Shown here in pieces: positions 36,879 to 51,800 of a stretch of 64,000 nucleotides of DNA. Below the pieces are notes generated by a model that was not told the DNA's origin, did not search any database, and was given only the letters and a program-made list of their open reading frames with translations. The stretch spans positions 53,053,917 through 53,117,916 of the forward strand of contig CM041297.1 in the NCBI GenBank assembly GCA_023052935.1. Direction: 5' to 3'. The position numbers were made by a program, and so were the translations under genes. Position 1 is the stretch's first letter; each line of letters begins with the position of its first letter. This DNA comes from Piezodorus guildinii. Taxonomy: Eukaryota; Arthropoda; Insecta; Hemiptera; Pentatomidae.

Positions 36879-39800
36879 AGAGAGAGTGCATATTTTTATA
36901 TAAAACTTCAGAAACGGCTTCTATAAAAAAAAACATAAAGATTAAAAGTAACAAAACCACAATCCTGAAAACGTCATGCATTTTATTTAATAAGATAGTG
37001 GTGAACTGTAATTACAGCTTCCAATTCTATTTGTATCGATTTTATTTTTATTCGAGACAGGGAGACCCTCCTGGGCACACCCAGCCTCTATAATGTTGTG
37101 GTAGAAACTCAAAAAGTTGTGAAAACCTGGCATCTGGGCGTAATCTGCCTAATTACCTCCTCGTACGGCTTTGCATTAAAAACAGTCCGAACTCTGTAAC
37201 AGTCTTACTGTCATATCGTATATGTTCTGAACCATGGGCTATGAAGACAGTTTTTTTTGTATTAATTTTTTTTTTTTGTGTGTGTAATTAATAATGTGTG
37301 ATAATTAAAACAAACAAATATAGATTCCAGACATATGTTATGAAGATAAGATGATATTAAAAAAAAACATTTAACCCCAAACGGTCACTATATCATCTAT
37401 CGAAAAGATTTAACCCAGAAATAAAGAACAAGATATGATTTTTTTCAGTCTTTGAGAAAAAAAAAAAGAAAGAATTTCTCTTGATAACAACTATTGAATA
37501 ATTATATCGGATTTTCTTGTAAACAATTAGATTTTTTTTTTTTTTTTTTTCTTAACCTCCATTTAGAAATGGACTGGATCTCTTTAGAATAACAGATATG
37601 TACAAGTAATATATACATTTCCGGGCAACAGACAAGAAGGAACAAAATTATTATTTACAATGTTATGTGAATATATATTCAAAACAAAAATTATAAAAGA
37701 TTCTTCTTAGGATGATTGTGTTGAAAAAAAATGAATTGTTTAAATGTTGAATAATGGGAAATGAACAATTTTACTCTTTCAAAGTATGATATCTAGATTA
37801 AAAATATCACAATTCTTGTTGTTTGTTTGGGATGACAGAAGGTGTTGGAAATGCTGGAAATTAAATGCGAATAGCGATGCAGCATGGCGGATATATGTAG
37901 GTAGGGAATTCCAGAGGGTAGAGGGGCGGACAAGAAAGGGACGATCAAAACTTTAAGTTCTTTGTGTAGGAACGTAAAACTAAGAGTGGCGAGATCTTGT
38001 TTAACATCGCGATTTATTTAGCATATACTTATACTTATAATGCGATAAATTCATAGTAAATGCAACAAAAAATAATATTTTTTCCGAAAGGCAATATAAG
38101 ATCGAATATTTTACAATATATACAAGTCGCACTGTAAGTCCTTACCTTGACCACGGACAGTCCTTATTGTTTGATTACTAAGAAAATTAAAAAAAAAAAA
38201 AAAATCAATTTACCTTTCTGCCCGTCAGAGAACAAAAGAAAAAAAATTGAATTCATCTCATCTTCCTTTCTGGAGCCAAAATTAATTACATTAGCTCAGT
38301 AATTATTACAAAGCGTTCTGAGTAGGAAGCTCATTAATGATACGACGTGAATAATTAAGGAAGCGCCAAATCAAGATTAATTAGAAAAATAAAAATATAT
38401 ATAAGGAATCACTATCGCATGATAATGTTTTTTTTTTTCTTACGACCTATTTGCAATATCAACCTACGCATGATCTGCATATTTATATTTTTTTATATAG
38501 GACTAGTTTTTCTATTAATCAATTATATGATAACTATTGATAATACCAATAATTAAAAACAAATCAATGAGTCTTCATTGACAATTGTGGTCATTGTCTA
38601 TATTGAATTTGTGATGATTAAAAATCATATAAATACTATGGAATGAGGTGGTACCAGAGTAACCCTTCAATTAAGTGAATTCAATTTATTGTTCCAACGT
38701 TTCGGCCTAAATTAACGGTAATCAAGGTTTAGTTTAGTTTCGTAATACCACTAGCCTAACTGCAGTGCACCCATGTCTCTATTTCTTTTTTTTTTTGTTT
38801 CGTATTCATTGGAGATTTTTTTTTTTTTTTTTTTTTTTGTCCATCCCAACCTTGCCTTGTTGGCTATTCTTGGGTGTTCTATTCAAACCCAAATTTAAAA
38901 TTGATTATAATTTTATTAAGTGTTATCAAGACAACAGATGTTCTTTTGTTTTTATAATGGCGTGGGTTTTATATTGTTAAAAAACATATGTTACTAGCGT
39001 GAGTGAACTTTTATTGTGAGTCTTTTTTAAACGAGAAAAGCAATACCCCAACATTTGTTAAAATAACTGTGTTTTATCAAGAAATTGATCTTATTGCGTG
39101 AAGCCGAACTAAAGAAAGCTACCAGATGGAGGTTTTCATCTTTCTCACCATTCTTATTCTAACCATCCAAAAGGCTTACGGGGAAAGATTTGTTTTTCAA
39201 TTGAGAAAAGCTCCTTGCCCCAACACACTTTGGTCCTCCGGGTCGGATCAATTTCTTGAAAAACAGAGTTATTTTAACAAATAGCCGGGTATTGTTTTTC
39301 TCGTTTAAAAACGACTCACAATAAAAGTTCTCTCACGCTAATAACATATGTTTTTTAACGATATAAAACCCACGCACATTATAAAAACAAAAGAACATCT
39401 GTTGTCTTGATAACACTTAATAAAATTAAGATCAATTTTAAATTTGGGCTTGAACAGTGGGTTTCTCGAGCCCGGAAAGAGGGCAGGAAATTAAGGCCGA
39501 GTTAAGAAACCCTTATAATTATTTTATTCTACGTTTCCGTTCATCATTTGGTCATCGTGGACCGTAAAAATATCATTTATTTTAAGTTACATTTCGAATA
39601 TAATTATTAGTTTTTAGCTTCCCAGCATTTGATTAATTTTTAATTTTATCGAATTCGTTGGTATCGTATGGCGAAAACTTAAAATTAAGGGCGGCGATCT
39701 ATTCGGTTGCTAAATAAGTCCGTAAGGTTTTTTACTAACGATTTCAATGAAAACTTCAGATTCTTGTAAATATTTTAAATCAATTATATATGACTCATTT

Positions 39801-42800
39801 TGATCTATCTATTACATGTTGCCATATTTCGGGTAATTTTTGGAGTTTGGTCATCATCAATAGTTCGACATTGGGTCTTCCAAGTTTAAATTTCCGGTTC
39901 TGAATCAAGCAAACCACTCAGGGTGCATTCTCGTAAGCTATCACCCCCATACACACTTCAAAGTTTGTTAGCAGTCTGTGTAGCGGATTTTCAATTTCGG
40001 AAATAAAAAAAACCATTAATTGTTTTCTCTTACATTTTGAGTAAGCAAAATACTACTTAAAGATATGGAATCTCGTTGAAACTGATGCATAAAAGCACAT
40101 AACTAATCTTTTTTTAGAATTAAACATTACTGATGAAGCAAACATGATTTTATAAACACAGAGAGGATTAAATTCAAATATTGAAAAACGCTACGAATTT
40201 ATTTTAGAACTCAACAGAATTTCGGCTAGATACCCCACTAGACGAATTCTTTCTAACCGTACAAAGGATCGCCCAGGAGCAGATATTCTACATCAAAGGT
40301 CTGGATTTGAACAGCATTGACAACGATCAATCTCCGACCAGACGTAGTCCTATAAATAAATAATGGTCATGGACCTATTGAGGAACGAGGAAGACGTTCA
40401 ATCCAGAGACCTTCCTAATCCGGATGACGTAATATGGACCAGTTCGGGGGAAACCTCTAGGTGAGGACGATTACCTCTGCGTAAAGCGGGCCTCCGTTTA
40501 GAGGTCACCTATCAAATTAATTTTAAACGTCATAGAAATCTTTTTTTCTTTTGATACTAATTACTATCAACGGCCTTGTATCATGAGAAGTTCTATTTTC
40601 CCATCGAAAATGATAAAGAAGACCGTTCCAGAGAATGAAACGTTCATCAAAGCCGCATTCGAGTCATAGCTATACCACGTACTTTACAATTCAAGTATGA
40701 TCAATGAAGTTCATGCCCGACTTTGGCAACAAAGGCCAACGAGCTAATAAATACCGTGCTTGATTGATAAGCACGATCTTGGAAGGGATTTATTCCTACG
40801 CTGACAAGGACTTAGGATTTGAGGTTGGCCTTAATTACACCCCGCGATGATAGCAGGCTGAGATTACCTAAAAGGGAGGGCACAATGATGTAGCGTTTGT
40901 CTTCTTTCGTGTACTTTAAGTTGCTATAACCTTGGTGGTGAAGGACGTTTCAGCCAGCTTGTGTAACCCGCATAATTCTGAAATCAAGACAGTGCCAAAT
41001 GAGAAAGAATCGCTTTATAAAGGTCAAAATTCTATAACTTTTGATCAATTGAGATAAATGAAAAATTCTTAATTTTACACATCTTCTTCTGTCCCATAAT
41101 GAGCCACAGACATAATAGATGGCTGCAAAAAAATGCAAATTTACTAATTTAATCAGACTTTTTAAGCATGTAATTAAATTGGGAGCGGCGTGGTCTAGTG
41201 GATAGAGCACAAGTCTACTGTGCTCCGGTCCTGGGTTCGAATCCCGGCTGTGGCGGAATATTATTTATTTTGTTATTTCAGTCGGGGGCGACCCTAGGGC
41301 ACGGGGCCTTCCCGAGGCAGACCCGGCCTTGATAAAGTGGGTACTCTACTTTTTACTGGGAGGAAAAACCTGGCGGCTGAGCGTGATCTCGGCCTATTCA
41401 CCTCATTGCACGGCCGTTGGTCTAGAAACAGTACGAATCTCTATATGTACTTAATTCAAGACCCTTCATGGGTGGTAGGGGTTTAATTAAATTGGGATTC
41501 ACTCACAACCTTCCCTCGAGTATGTCAGACCCATCTGGTGGCAACTCACAAAAATAGACACAGGTGGTGAAGACCCTACCCCATAAAGTACAATGAGAAT
41601 CACGGTGTGGAATCTTAGGAAACCATACTGCGTGGCTAAGGATTGTCGTGCCAACGAAAAAACGCAACAAAAAAATCAGTCTTTATTTTTATCAGAAAAA
41701 ATATAATTTAAAATGATTAAATACAAATTGAGAAGCGGTTTCGACGTCTTAAAAATACTTTTTTTAAATAATAGAATTAGGCCTTTTTATGGGAAAAAAT
41801 GGTTTAAATGTTCTATAATATCTTAGAGGTTGTATATTACTAAAATCCAAAGATGTAATTTGATCGATCAAAAGCAATCGATTTGAGTTCTATTGGCTTG
41901 AAGCACTATTTAGTAACATTAATTAAGGCAGAAGCCTAAAATATATATAAAGTTTTGTCATTTGTCATCTATTAATTCCTTTGGAAATATAATAAAATAA
42001 ATTATTCAAGTGACAAGTATTGTGAAAATATTTGTGTAACTTTTTTAATTTTTTTTTCTTTGGATAATAATTTCTAATAAATATTTTATATATAGTAAAT
42101 GCCTGATAAAGGCAATTATATATGTAGAGACCTCTGTACAGACAGATCAGCGATCATTAATTTCAGTAAATACCATAAGTACAAATCTGTTATGAAATAT
42201 GTTTCCACTAATGGTCGTTATCTTTTGTTTTATAGCCCTGAAGAAGGCCTGAAATTTAGGCTGAAACATAGGCTTTATCAAATTAAGTTTCCACTTAATT
42301 GCGTATTAATTTAACTGCACCTTCAACTAACTTCTCCCCGCAAATCTGTTAAATGAAAAATGCTCAAGAAGACTCGTAGCTTCAAACGAAATAATTTAGT
42401 AGGTAGAGTAGAAAAATATGATCAAATTTAATAATAAAAATTCTTCCAAAAACATTTTTATTATAAAACTAATAATCAGCGTTCCTCCCAAATCTTCAGG
42501 ATCCCCTAAAAAAAAAAAAAAAAAAAATTATAAATAAATCACTAAGAACTATTAACAAATATTATTGTATACATAATTATACATTTTTGTTATTTAAAAT
42601 AAATTGCATTTAGGTATCATAACTCGACAATGTTATATAGTTTTTATTATTGATTTATTATTTATTGATATTTTCAACTGTGTTACATATCTTAACCAGT
42701 AAATATGCTTATAGACATATGGCATAAAGTAGAGAAGCTACCTATTGTCACTCTAATAAATATTCTAAACCAGAAGGTCTCGCGGCCATCTCCTCTTCAG

Positions 42801-45800
42801 ACGCCTTGGTAGATTATCAGGAATCGAAGAGGAAGCAAGGATTGAATGAAACTAATGGGTTAGAGTGGGAGTGGAATTTGTCATGGAAGGAATGATACCT
42901 TTTTCAGGCTGCGTCAGTTACAAACGGAACATTATGGATGAGTTTATGAGGATTGTCAGGAATAGTAGAGGAAGCAAGGATTGAAACTAGTAGGTTAGTA
43001 GGGAGTGGAGTTTGTTATGGAAGAATTGATACCTGGTTCGGGCCAAATCAGCAACATATGGGATTTTAAGGTCTTAATGGGTGAGTTTATTCGTGACAAA
43101 GTAAGGAGCATTGAGGATTTTTCGAAGAATTTTGGATTGTAAGGATTGTATACAGGAAGAATTTGATGATATAGTAGAGCACCAAGACTACAATTTAAAA
43201 TAATATTAAGTTGTAATTTAATTCTTTACATAAATAAAGTTCGCCAGCTCTATGTGAGTCATGTCTTTTAGCATCAATCACTCTAACTCTTCTGACATTG
43301 ATATCTTGAGGCATAGGCATCCCGAAGTTGTGTTGTCATTCTTACAAGAGTCTTTTTACGTTTTCTGCAAAATAATAATGTTACCACAAACCACAAAATT
43401 AAGTGGTAATAACTTCGTCAGAGGAAAGGAGTTTCACGCAGATAATAAAGGAAAACAATATAATGATTCCAAGTGTATAATAAATATTATTGCTGGAGAA
43501 GGATACAAAATCCAAGTGCAAAACTGTAAATCAATCAACTATCATATGCTGTTTCTTGTTCTCTTTCCTTCTCTTGACTCCTTTAAGGTAATGGAGTCTC
43601 TAAAAACCTGAGACAGTCCTCCCGGTTACCGTCCTAAGACTAATGTGTAAATTAAACGAAAACATTTTTTAAAAACACAACAAAAATACACTGAACCATT
43701 CTACCTGTACCTTCGTAGCTCCGTATACAACAAACAAAACTAAAAAGGAACTTATTACAAACAATAACAACAATAAACTATCTCGATACGATTCGGGTTG
43801 TAGTATTAATATCTGCCGACTACAATTTTTTTTCTATGCAGTACACATGACCTTAATATTCTTTGGCATAAATAGACGCTTTCCCCTGGCGTCGCCCCAA
43901 CCTCATCAAACCATTAGTCTTTAACCACCTTTCAGCGAGAATTCCCATAATCCCTGGAAGAAAGTTAATTCAGGTTGATTCACTAACGGAAAACAGAAGA
44001 GTCTTCAAGTTTTTTACAGCCATTAAATCAGTCTGAAGTAGGCAGTATTTTAATAGCGTCAATTACAAGAGTTGATTATTAGTGATACGTAAATGGAAAT
44101 CCACCAATTATTGTCAAAGGCGCTCTTAACATCTAATGAAACTACTTAGGTATTGATGAAGTCTCTTTACAGTAATTATTTTCTAACATAATTTATGCTG
44201 TTCTAATATTTGTGATAAATACTTTAACACAGTTCATCGTGTTAATTTAATTGTGAAATTAATTACATTAATCAATAAATCAGAACCATATAATCCTACA
44301 AATTTTAATTACGTTTAATAATTAAATCTTAGTATAACTGAGAGTTAAAAATTGCTTAAACTAATTGTATGGGATCGTAATTTATAAACTTAATGTTTAT
44401 TGTTTTTGTTATATTGGGTTGATGCAAAATTAATGCAGGTTTTTAGTAGGTATTGTAAATACGCCATATCTTTACTTTAACCATATATATTTAATCAAAA
44501 TAATTTCCATCTGAATCAATGCACTTTTGCCAACGTTCAACAAGCTTTCTTATTCCACCAGAAAAAAAAATCCGAATCCCTGGACTCAATGAAATCACGA
44601 AAAGAATTTTCAATGTCGTCCTGGTTTTGAAAATTTTTCTCCCTCAAAAAGATGTCCAGATGCCTGAAAAAGTGGAAGTCTGTAGGAGAGAATAAGGCGG
44701 ATGTTGGAGAACTTCGTAGCCCAACTCGTGCAGTCGTCGAAGCGTTGGTTGTGCAACGTGTGGTCTGGCGTTATCGTGGAGCAGGATCGGCCCCTTCCGA
44801 TTCATCAATGCTGGGCAATTTTTGAGTTCCGAGTTCCGCCGCCATTTCTCGTGTGGTTTTGGTTGGGTCTTCTTCCACTTTTGACCTCAGCTGATCGTTG
44901 TCCAGAGCAAGATGACGGCCCCGACCTTCCTTGTCTTCGAGGTCGAAATCTCCTCTGCGAAACTTCTGGAACCAACGCTGCACCGTGCACTCATTAATAG
45001 CCCCCTGACCCCACACTTCATTAATATTACGAGCCGTTTGCGCAGCGCTGCGCCCTAATTTAAATTCGTAAAAATAAATTTGACGAAAATCGCACTTTGA
45101 CATTTTCGATTCAAGACCTTTGAACACACTGAACAAAACGATTTTACTAAACAAATTCATGGTGAAAGAGAGGGTATTAGATAAGGTTTGTTTTGGTATA
45201 ATAATGATCAATGTTAGGATTAGCTTTGTTTACACAATTGGAATTAAGATATTGCAATAGAGGAAACCTGCATTAATTTTGCATCAACCCAATATATTAT
45301 CATATAAATATATTACATTTATATATGTTATTTAAATTAAGCTCAGAATTTTGATATTGTAATGTACGCACCAAAGGTTTTAATTTTAAGCGTAGCTGAC
45401 GAGAGAAAATAAAATAAGATCTGTGAGAGAAATAAATAATATTAAAGTAAATAACTAAAGGAAACTATAAATAATAGACATTAAATAATAAGAATACGTT
45501 AGAATAAACAAATGAAAATGTATGGACAATAGTTCTAATAAGGGAATGATGAGTACGCTGTGAAACTAGCCGATTTATTTGGTTAACTAGCATTGCCAAG
45601 AAATAAATCATTTCTGTCTTAGTTAATATCATTGAAGAAATACATGCTTAGATAGACGTATTTTAATTTCTACTTAGAAACGAGGAGCGCTTCTAGCTAA
45701 ATTATAAATCAACCATTATTATTTTTAGTCTTGAGAGGAAGATATAATACCTCTATGAAAAATTAATCTTCCTTCAGAACCTTTCTAGATCTCTTCCTGG

Positions 45801-48800
45801 CGGTGACTTAACTCGAATATGGAATTCTGAGGTCGCCCGAGGATTTCCACATTGTCCTTGTCACTCCAAGAAGTATCTGCGACCTTAATATTCTCAAAAA
45901 GATAAATATGTCGCAAGTTTATTTATTCGGTCTCATAAATCCACAAATTTATGTTTCCCAGTTTCATTTTAATGGTCGCTCCCTAATATTTATTTGTATA
46001 AATATAGGCCAAGAAGCTTATTTTACTGCTGTAAATTTCATTAAATATTTTTAAAAAAGTACTAATTATTTGTACACTATAAAGCAAAAGCAAAATATCA
46101 TAGCAATATAGACTTGGAATAACGCAAAAGAATAAATAATAAGTAATTACGGAGGGGTCTCTAAACGTGGGTTGGTATTGAGTCGCGACCAATCGATTAC
46201 AAGCCATCTTCACCGAGTAGGGACAATGTTATGCCACTGTTTTTTGTTTTGTAACAAGTTGCAATGAAAAAAATACCCTTAACCTTTAAACCTTTACAAA
46301 AACAGATGAAGCCTGGGGAACTCAATGTCGGGTCGGCCGTGTCATTATTACTGGGCATGCGCAAAATTGTAATCAATTTGATCCGTAAAGACGACCTCGA
46401 AATTTGTCAATATGGCTTTCCAGACAAAACAACATTATTTGAGGCTTTCATCCATTTTACATGAACTTTCAGTTTTAAGTATTTTATGTGTATTACATTA
46501 AATTTATTTTGTGTACTACAGTATGATCCGATTATGATCTATATAATTGCAATATGATCTGAGAGATATAGTAGTAAACAGTTCTACAATAATATGATGT
46601 AAGCTATTTAATTGTAGTATAACCTTTGCTGACACACATCACATTATAGATGTGTTTTTATATCAGTTGAAATAATGATTTAATAAAAAATAATAAAATA
46701 AAGAAGACTATAAAAATTTAAAAAAAATGTGTAAATATATCTTAATTAGAAAATATATCTATATGAAATTTACCTTCAATTTTTTATAAATAAAAAAATA
46801 TTTGGATTCGTAATTAGAAATTTTCGGAATAATTCAATCAAAGTTCATTTGATAAATGAAATTAAAATATATTAAAAACATGTCAACTTCTTTATTAGAA
46901 GATGAACAAGTGGATAAAGAAATTTATCAAAATACTGAGTTTCTATGATTCTTTTAGGAAAAATAACTTTAAAACAAACATAGATGGTTTTTTTCTAATT
47001 GAAAATATATAACAAACATAGAATTACATTTTTTTTTAAATTGCCAATAATTTATGATGATTCTATTTATTAAAGGATTTTAAAGATCAAGAAGTTTTTT
47101 AGTCCAGATATTTCAATTGTATTCGAAGTAATTACTTTAAGGTGTTTTTAGGTCAATATTTGTGATACTTTTGTCTCAGATGTAAAAATAACATTTAAGG
47201 ATTAAATAAAACAATTAATTTTGATTCATTACTGGAAAAAAAACCGATTTTGTTGACAATATGTTCCTGTTCAACATAAGTTTCAGTATTTTTTTATTAA
47301 ATAATATTAAATTAATTGGTAATTCTTATTTGAAAATCGATTTTTTCATTTTTTTTAAATATTTTTTTGTTGGGGTATAATTAAATATGATTTTACAGTA
47401 TGAGTCTAGGAGTTGATTTAACTTTTAAAAAAATACATTAAAAAAAATCTTATCCGATTTTCTTTCGTTTACATTACATTACCTATTTACAAAAAAAAAA
47501 AAATAATAATAATAATTGTTCAAGGTTTCACCTGTTAATAGAGAGTGATGAAAAGCCGAAAAAACTAACTGATTGTTGTAGATAAAAATATAATATATTA
47601 TTTAATAAAACTTATGTTCCTATTGAAATTTCATATAATTATTTTTTATTTATAATTTTTTTTTTAATTCTTAAATTGATTTTAACAACGGAGATAAGTG
47701 AAAGTCGTGTGTTCCGCGCACCAGATTTTTTTTTGTATTTAGCCAATTTGAACAAATGATAATCTTATCAGAACATATGAGTTATTTTAAGTATTTATCT
47801 TTGTACTGTCCACTCCTGTTCTTCCCGTCTTGTATAAGTAAAAGGAAATTTGAAAAGTAATCAAGCGTTTTTTTGATAATTATTTTCTTTTTTATTAAAA
47901 AAATATGCGAGAAATAAACCATTTCTCTTTAGCGCTTGAACAACGAACTGAATTGTGCATCTTTATCAATGTGGTGTTTGTCCGAGTTCTGTGATGTTCT
48001 TGAGAAGAATTCTGAAAGTGTAAAAAAATAAATTAATAAATAGATATTGGTTGGAATCGAACGAGAACGATTCATTGAGGCAACAGATACGAAAAACATA
48101 ATGCGGGCTCTATGGCGTGTTCGAGCCTGCAACAGATGTTTGGAAGTCATTGATTAGAATGGGCTTCCGAAGTTAGTCGAGTAGGGGTGAATGGAGCAAG
48201 CTAATCGTTACCGGATGATAGGGTCAACCAAAACCCACGAAACGTCCTTACTTCATTCATTAGATAAATAAAATCTCCAGGATTTTCCAGAATCTTCGAC
48301 ACAAAATTTCTTTTGCCCTTCATATGAGCTATAACTCTAAGTTAAACTAAACTACAGAATGATGTTATGGATTTCCGCGATTACTATATTGGTCTTAATG
48401 TCATGAGGGTAAATATTTAGTCCATGGTCAGACCTCCACCACGCCTTCATTACGAAGACAAAGGAATCCTCTAAAGGGCAGACTCTAACATTAAGATAAC
48501 AATTGTTTTCCTACACAGCTCATGGCCTGCCCACTTCGCAGAGAAATCGGGGGTTCATTACTGGAAGGTCGATTAGCCATACGAGGCCATAACACATATA
48601 TTAGAGACCTACATTTTCTTTGTTTTTATTTCCCTATGATTATGTTTACTAAATATAAGTCACAATAACGAATTTTCAAGTTCTAAAGAAAAGTGGAATG
48701 GCCGAATGTGTGAAACCTTCCGTTGGTGTGGTAATCACGAGTTAGAAGCCACCAGTATCCATTTTGAGTATGCTGAGGATTATTTTGTAGTGGTCCCATG

Positions 48801-51800
48801 GTATTAATCTCGACCTTCCAGCTCTCGCTGTGGAGGGGCGTGGTCTAGTGGATAGAGCACTAGTCAACTGTGCTCCGGGTTCTGGGTTCGAATCCCGGCT
48901 GTGGCGGAATAAATGTATTCTGTTATTTCAGTCGGGAGACGACCCTAGGGCATGGAGACCCTCCTGGGGCAGACCCTGCCTCAATAAAGTGGGTCTAAGT
49001 TGGGGAAAAACTTGGCGGCTGAGTGTAATCTCGGTCTATTCACTTCATTGCACGACCATTGGCCTGAAAACAGTACGAAACTCTGTATGTACTGAGCCCA
49101 AGACCCTTCATGGGTTGTAGAGGTTCAGGTTTTTTTTTTCCAACTCTCGCTAAAATACATTGGTATTCTTTGGGATGATTGGTCCTTTTTGGATTAATCG
49201 GGATAGATCCGACGGATGGATAATTGACAAATATTCAATTCCAGATCCACTCATCAGAAACCTCTTAAAATGCATAAGATGCAACACAACAGGAAACAGC
49301 AATTCAAATCCGACCACAAACCTACATTTTATAGGTATAAGAAAAAATAAATACAGATTATATTGGGAATTTCACTCTGTTTAATCAAAGAAGGACTATT
49401 TATCCTAAATAATATCAATAACTGTTGCATTATTTGTTTTTACAATTGTTTATATTTTCTTCTTGTCTTTTGTACAATAAAGGAGATTAGAAAAACAAAA
49501 TCAGTGAAGAGAAGTACAAAAAATAAAAGGTTTGATAAGTAAAAATAAGAAGATTGGGAGGTTAATAGGAAGAAAAAGATAAACCTAAAAAATAATGAAT
49601 TTTTTGTTTTAATGTTTTACCTCATCCATAAAGTATGTAAAAACTACCATTGCTCATATAATAATAATTATAACGGCTTTATTTATAAACTCATTCCCAT
49701 GTTGCTGACTTGGCCAAACCGGGTACAATCCCTTTTATACCCAACTCCACTCCCACTCTATTACATTAGTTTCAATCGTTGCTTCCTCTTACATTCCTAA
49801 TAATCCTCCGAGGGGTCTGAAAATAAGATGGCTGAGGGACCTTAAGATTTACAAATCCTTAACATTTACTAGATGTTATGCTTATACTGATGTAAATATC
49901 TTATAACTTGTAAAACAACTTATTATATACATTCTTTACCCTTATAACGTAAAAAACACATTTTCCAAAGTAAAATAATCCACTTCTTTACTAACTATTT
50001 ACAACACAAGGTACGCTATTTACAATACCTTTTAATGGAAACTCTTATTTCATTACAAAATATTTTTTGTAAGTGATTATTAGTTAATTCGTATCTACCG
50101 TTTTTGTTTATTCTTTTAAAGTCACTTTGTGCTGCTGTGGCTAATCGGACGATGCTACAGTGGGAGTCCTAAATTTAGCCTGTCCAAGTTTAATCAGGAT
50201 AGAGATCTTTAATAAGTACCTGTCATCGTACTGGCTCGACACCACCTGCCAGGTTTGAACCCACAACTTAAGGTTTACCATTGTTTATTGGGAATGCTTA
50301 AAGCATAAATTATAGATTATAGAATTTTACAAAAAAATTTCATTGGGAAAAAGATTAAAAGGTAAAAGAAGTAAACCAAAAAAATGGTGTACAATTAACG
50401 AGGGAAAAATAATTTAAAAAACGCGAATTAAATATTACTTTTTTTCTTTTTAATATCTCAGAAAGATATTGTTTTTATTTTTTCCCTCTGTGAGCAGCTT
50501 TGCTTCCCCACCTCCTGGTCAACGATTTGATGTAATTAACTATTTTACAGAGCATGGAAGCGAAAAAAATTAAACTCCTTGCAACACTTAATTATTAAAT
50601 AATGAGGGATTAGGATAAGATTCAAGGCCGGATTATATGAAAAAACGAAGCGTTTAGTAACGAGACTCAGCTCAGTAATTGCGAATCCTGATAAATTTTC
50701 TCAGCTACATTTACAAGAATCGAAAATAACAATCACAAAAATGGAATAATAAAACTAAAAAATATAAACCTTAATTTTCGAAATACTTCTCCTGCGGTGT
50801 GATTAAGAGCTTCCAGAACATTTCGCCGCACACTTAGCGTTAGGAGATAATTGCAAGCCTATCACAGATCCGGCTCTTGAAATATATGTCTTGCTAAATA
50901 AATAAAAATAAAATTAAACATCAAACGGTACTTTTGAAGATAAATCCACACCAAGGACGAATATGAATCAGAAACTGGTCTTGATAATGGCAGTTCGGAT
51001 TTTCCTTGGAACATCCTGGAACCATAGATCGTTCCGGGAACATCAAGTTCTTTTCCTTTTATAGAAATATTTCTGGAATGTTTGTAGGTTGGGAAACGCT
51101 ATGGATACAACTTAATGTATAACGCTATAAAATTTTTAATGTGAAATAAACATTTGAAGGATAATTTAATGTTGCATCACAACATGGTGTCCTTGTTTCC
51201 ATGGTTCTATTTCTATTTATTTCTATGTTATCATCTTAGAATTGATAAACTTTAAACTCGAACGCCATAACGAAAAGTGGAAGCAAGATGATAGCAATAA
51301 AACTAGAATAGGCTAATGATGGCGTGCGATTGTGTAAGCCGTGGGAATCCCTTAGAAAAGCAGGGGCCAGTAATTATTTTGTGGAATGGATAAGCTGAAA
51401 GGAAATGTGTGTCTTTAAATGCGATAAGCAAGCTCTTCGAAGAATATTCCACATAGAGACGTGAATCGAGCCGGTCAAGGTACACATATTTCTAAACTGT
51501 GGAAACTCTCATATCTTAAGTCTGAGGTAAATAGCTGTTTGTACAGAAAGTAATCACCACCTTCATTAGCTTATGAAGCCTTGATGTTCTATTTCTATGG
51601 AATAGAACTACATCTAATTATATTACCATCGTTATCAAGACTGGAAAACGTTTGTCGGTTCCATCTGGGAACTTGAGAAGTGAAATGGACATGGATGCTT
51701 TTAACTTCTAGGAAAAAACACGAATGGTCTCCATTCGATCACATTCAATATTAACTATTATCATAAATTGAAATACATTAAAACAATAGCAGATATTCTA

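Larger units (their letters stand above)
36057..37056. repeat. Inverted/direct composite of Penelope-like ends and SINE-B heads
   Basis: Two segments face each other. GCCGCTTCTGGAGTTTT to AATAGATCGATGTGGTCTAG (36127-36200) is the inverse of 36775-36925 (CTAGATCTCATCGATCTATT to AAACTTCAGAAACGGCTTC). A second block with GCATTTTAATAAAATAGTGG at 36628 recurs directly at about 36977 (GCATTTTATTTAATAAGATA) and inversely at about 36330-36370. Each carries the AAACGT-GCATT string of the hammerhead-like motif. Heads resembling SINE-B lie at 36190-36245 and, inverted, at 36727-36787. Confidence 0.6.
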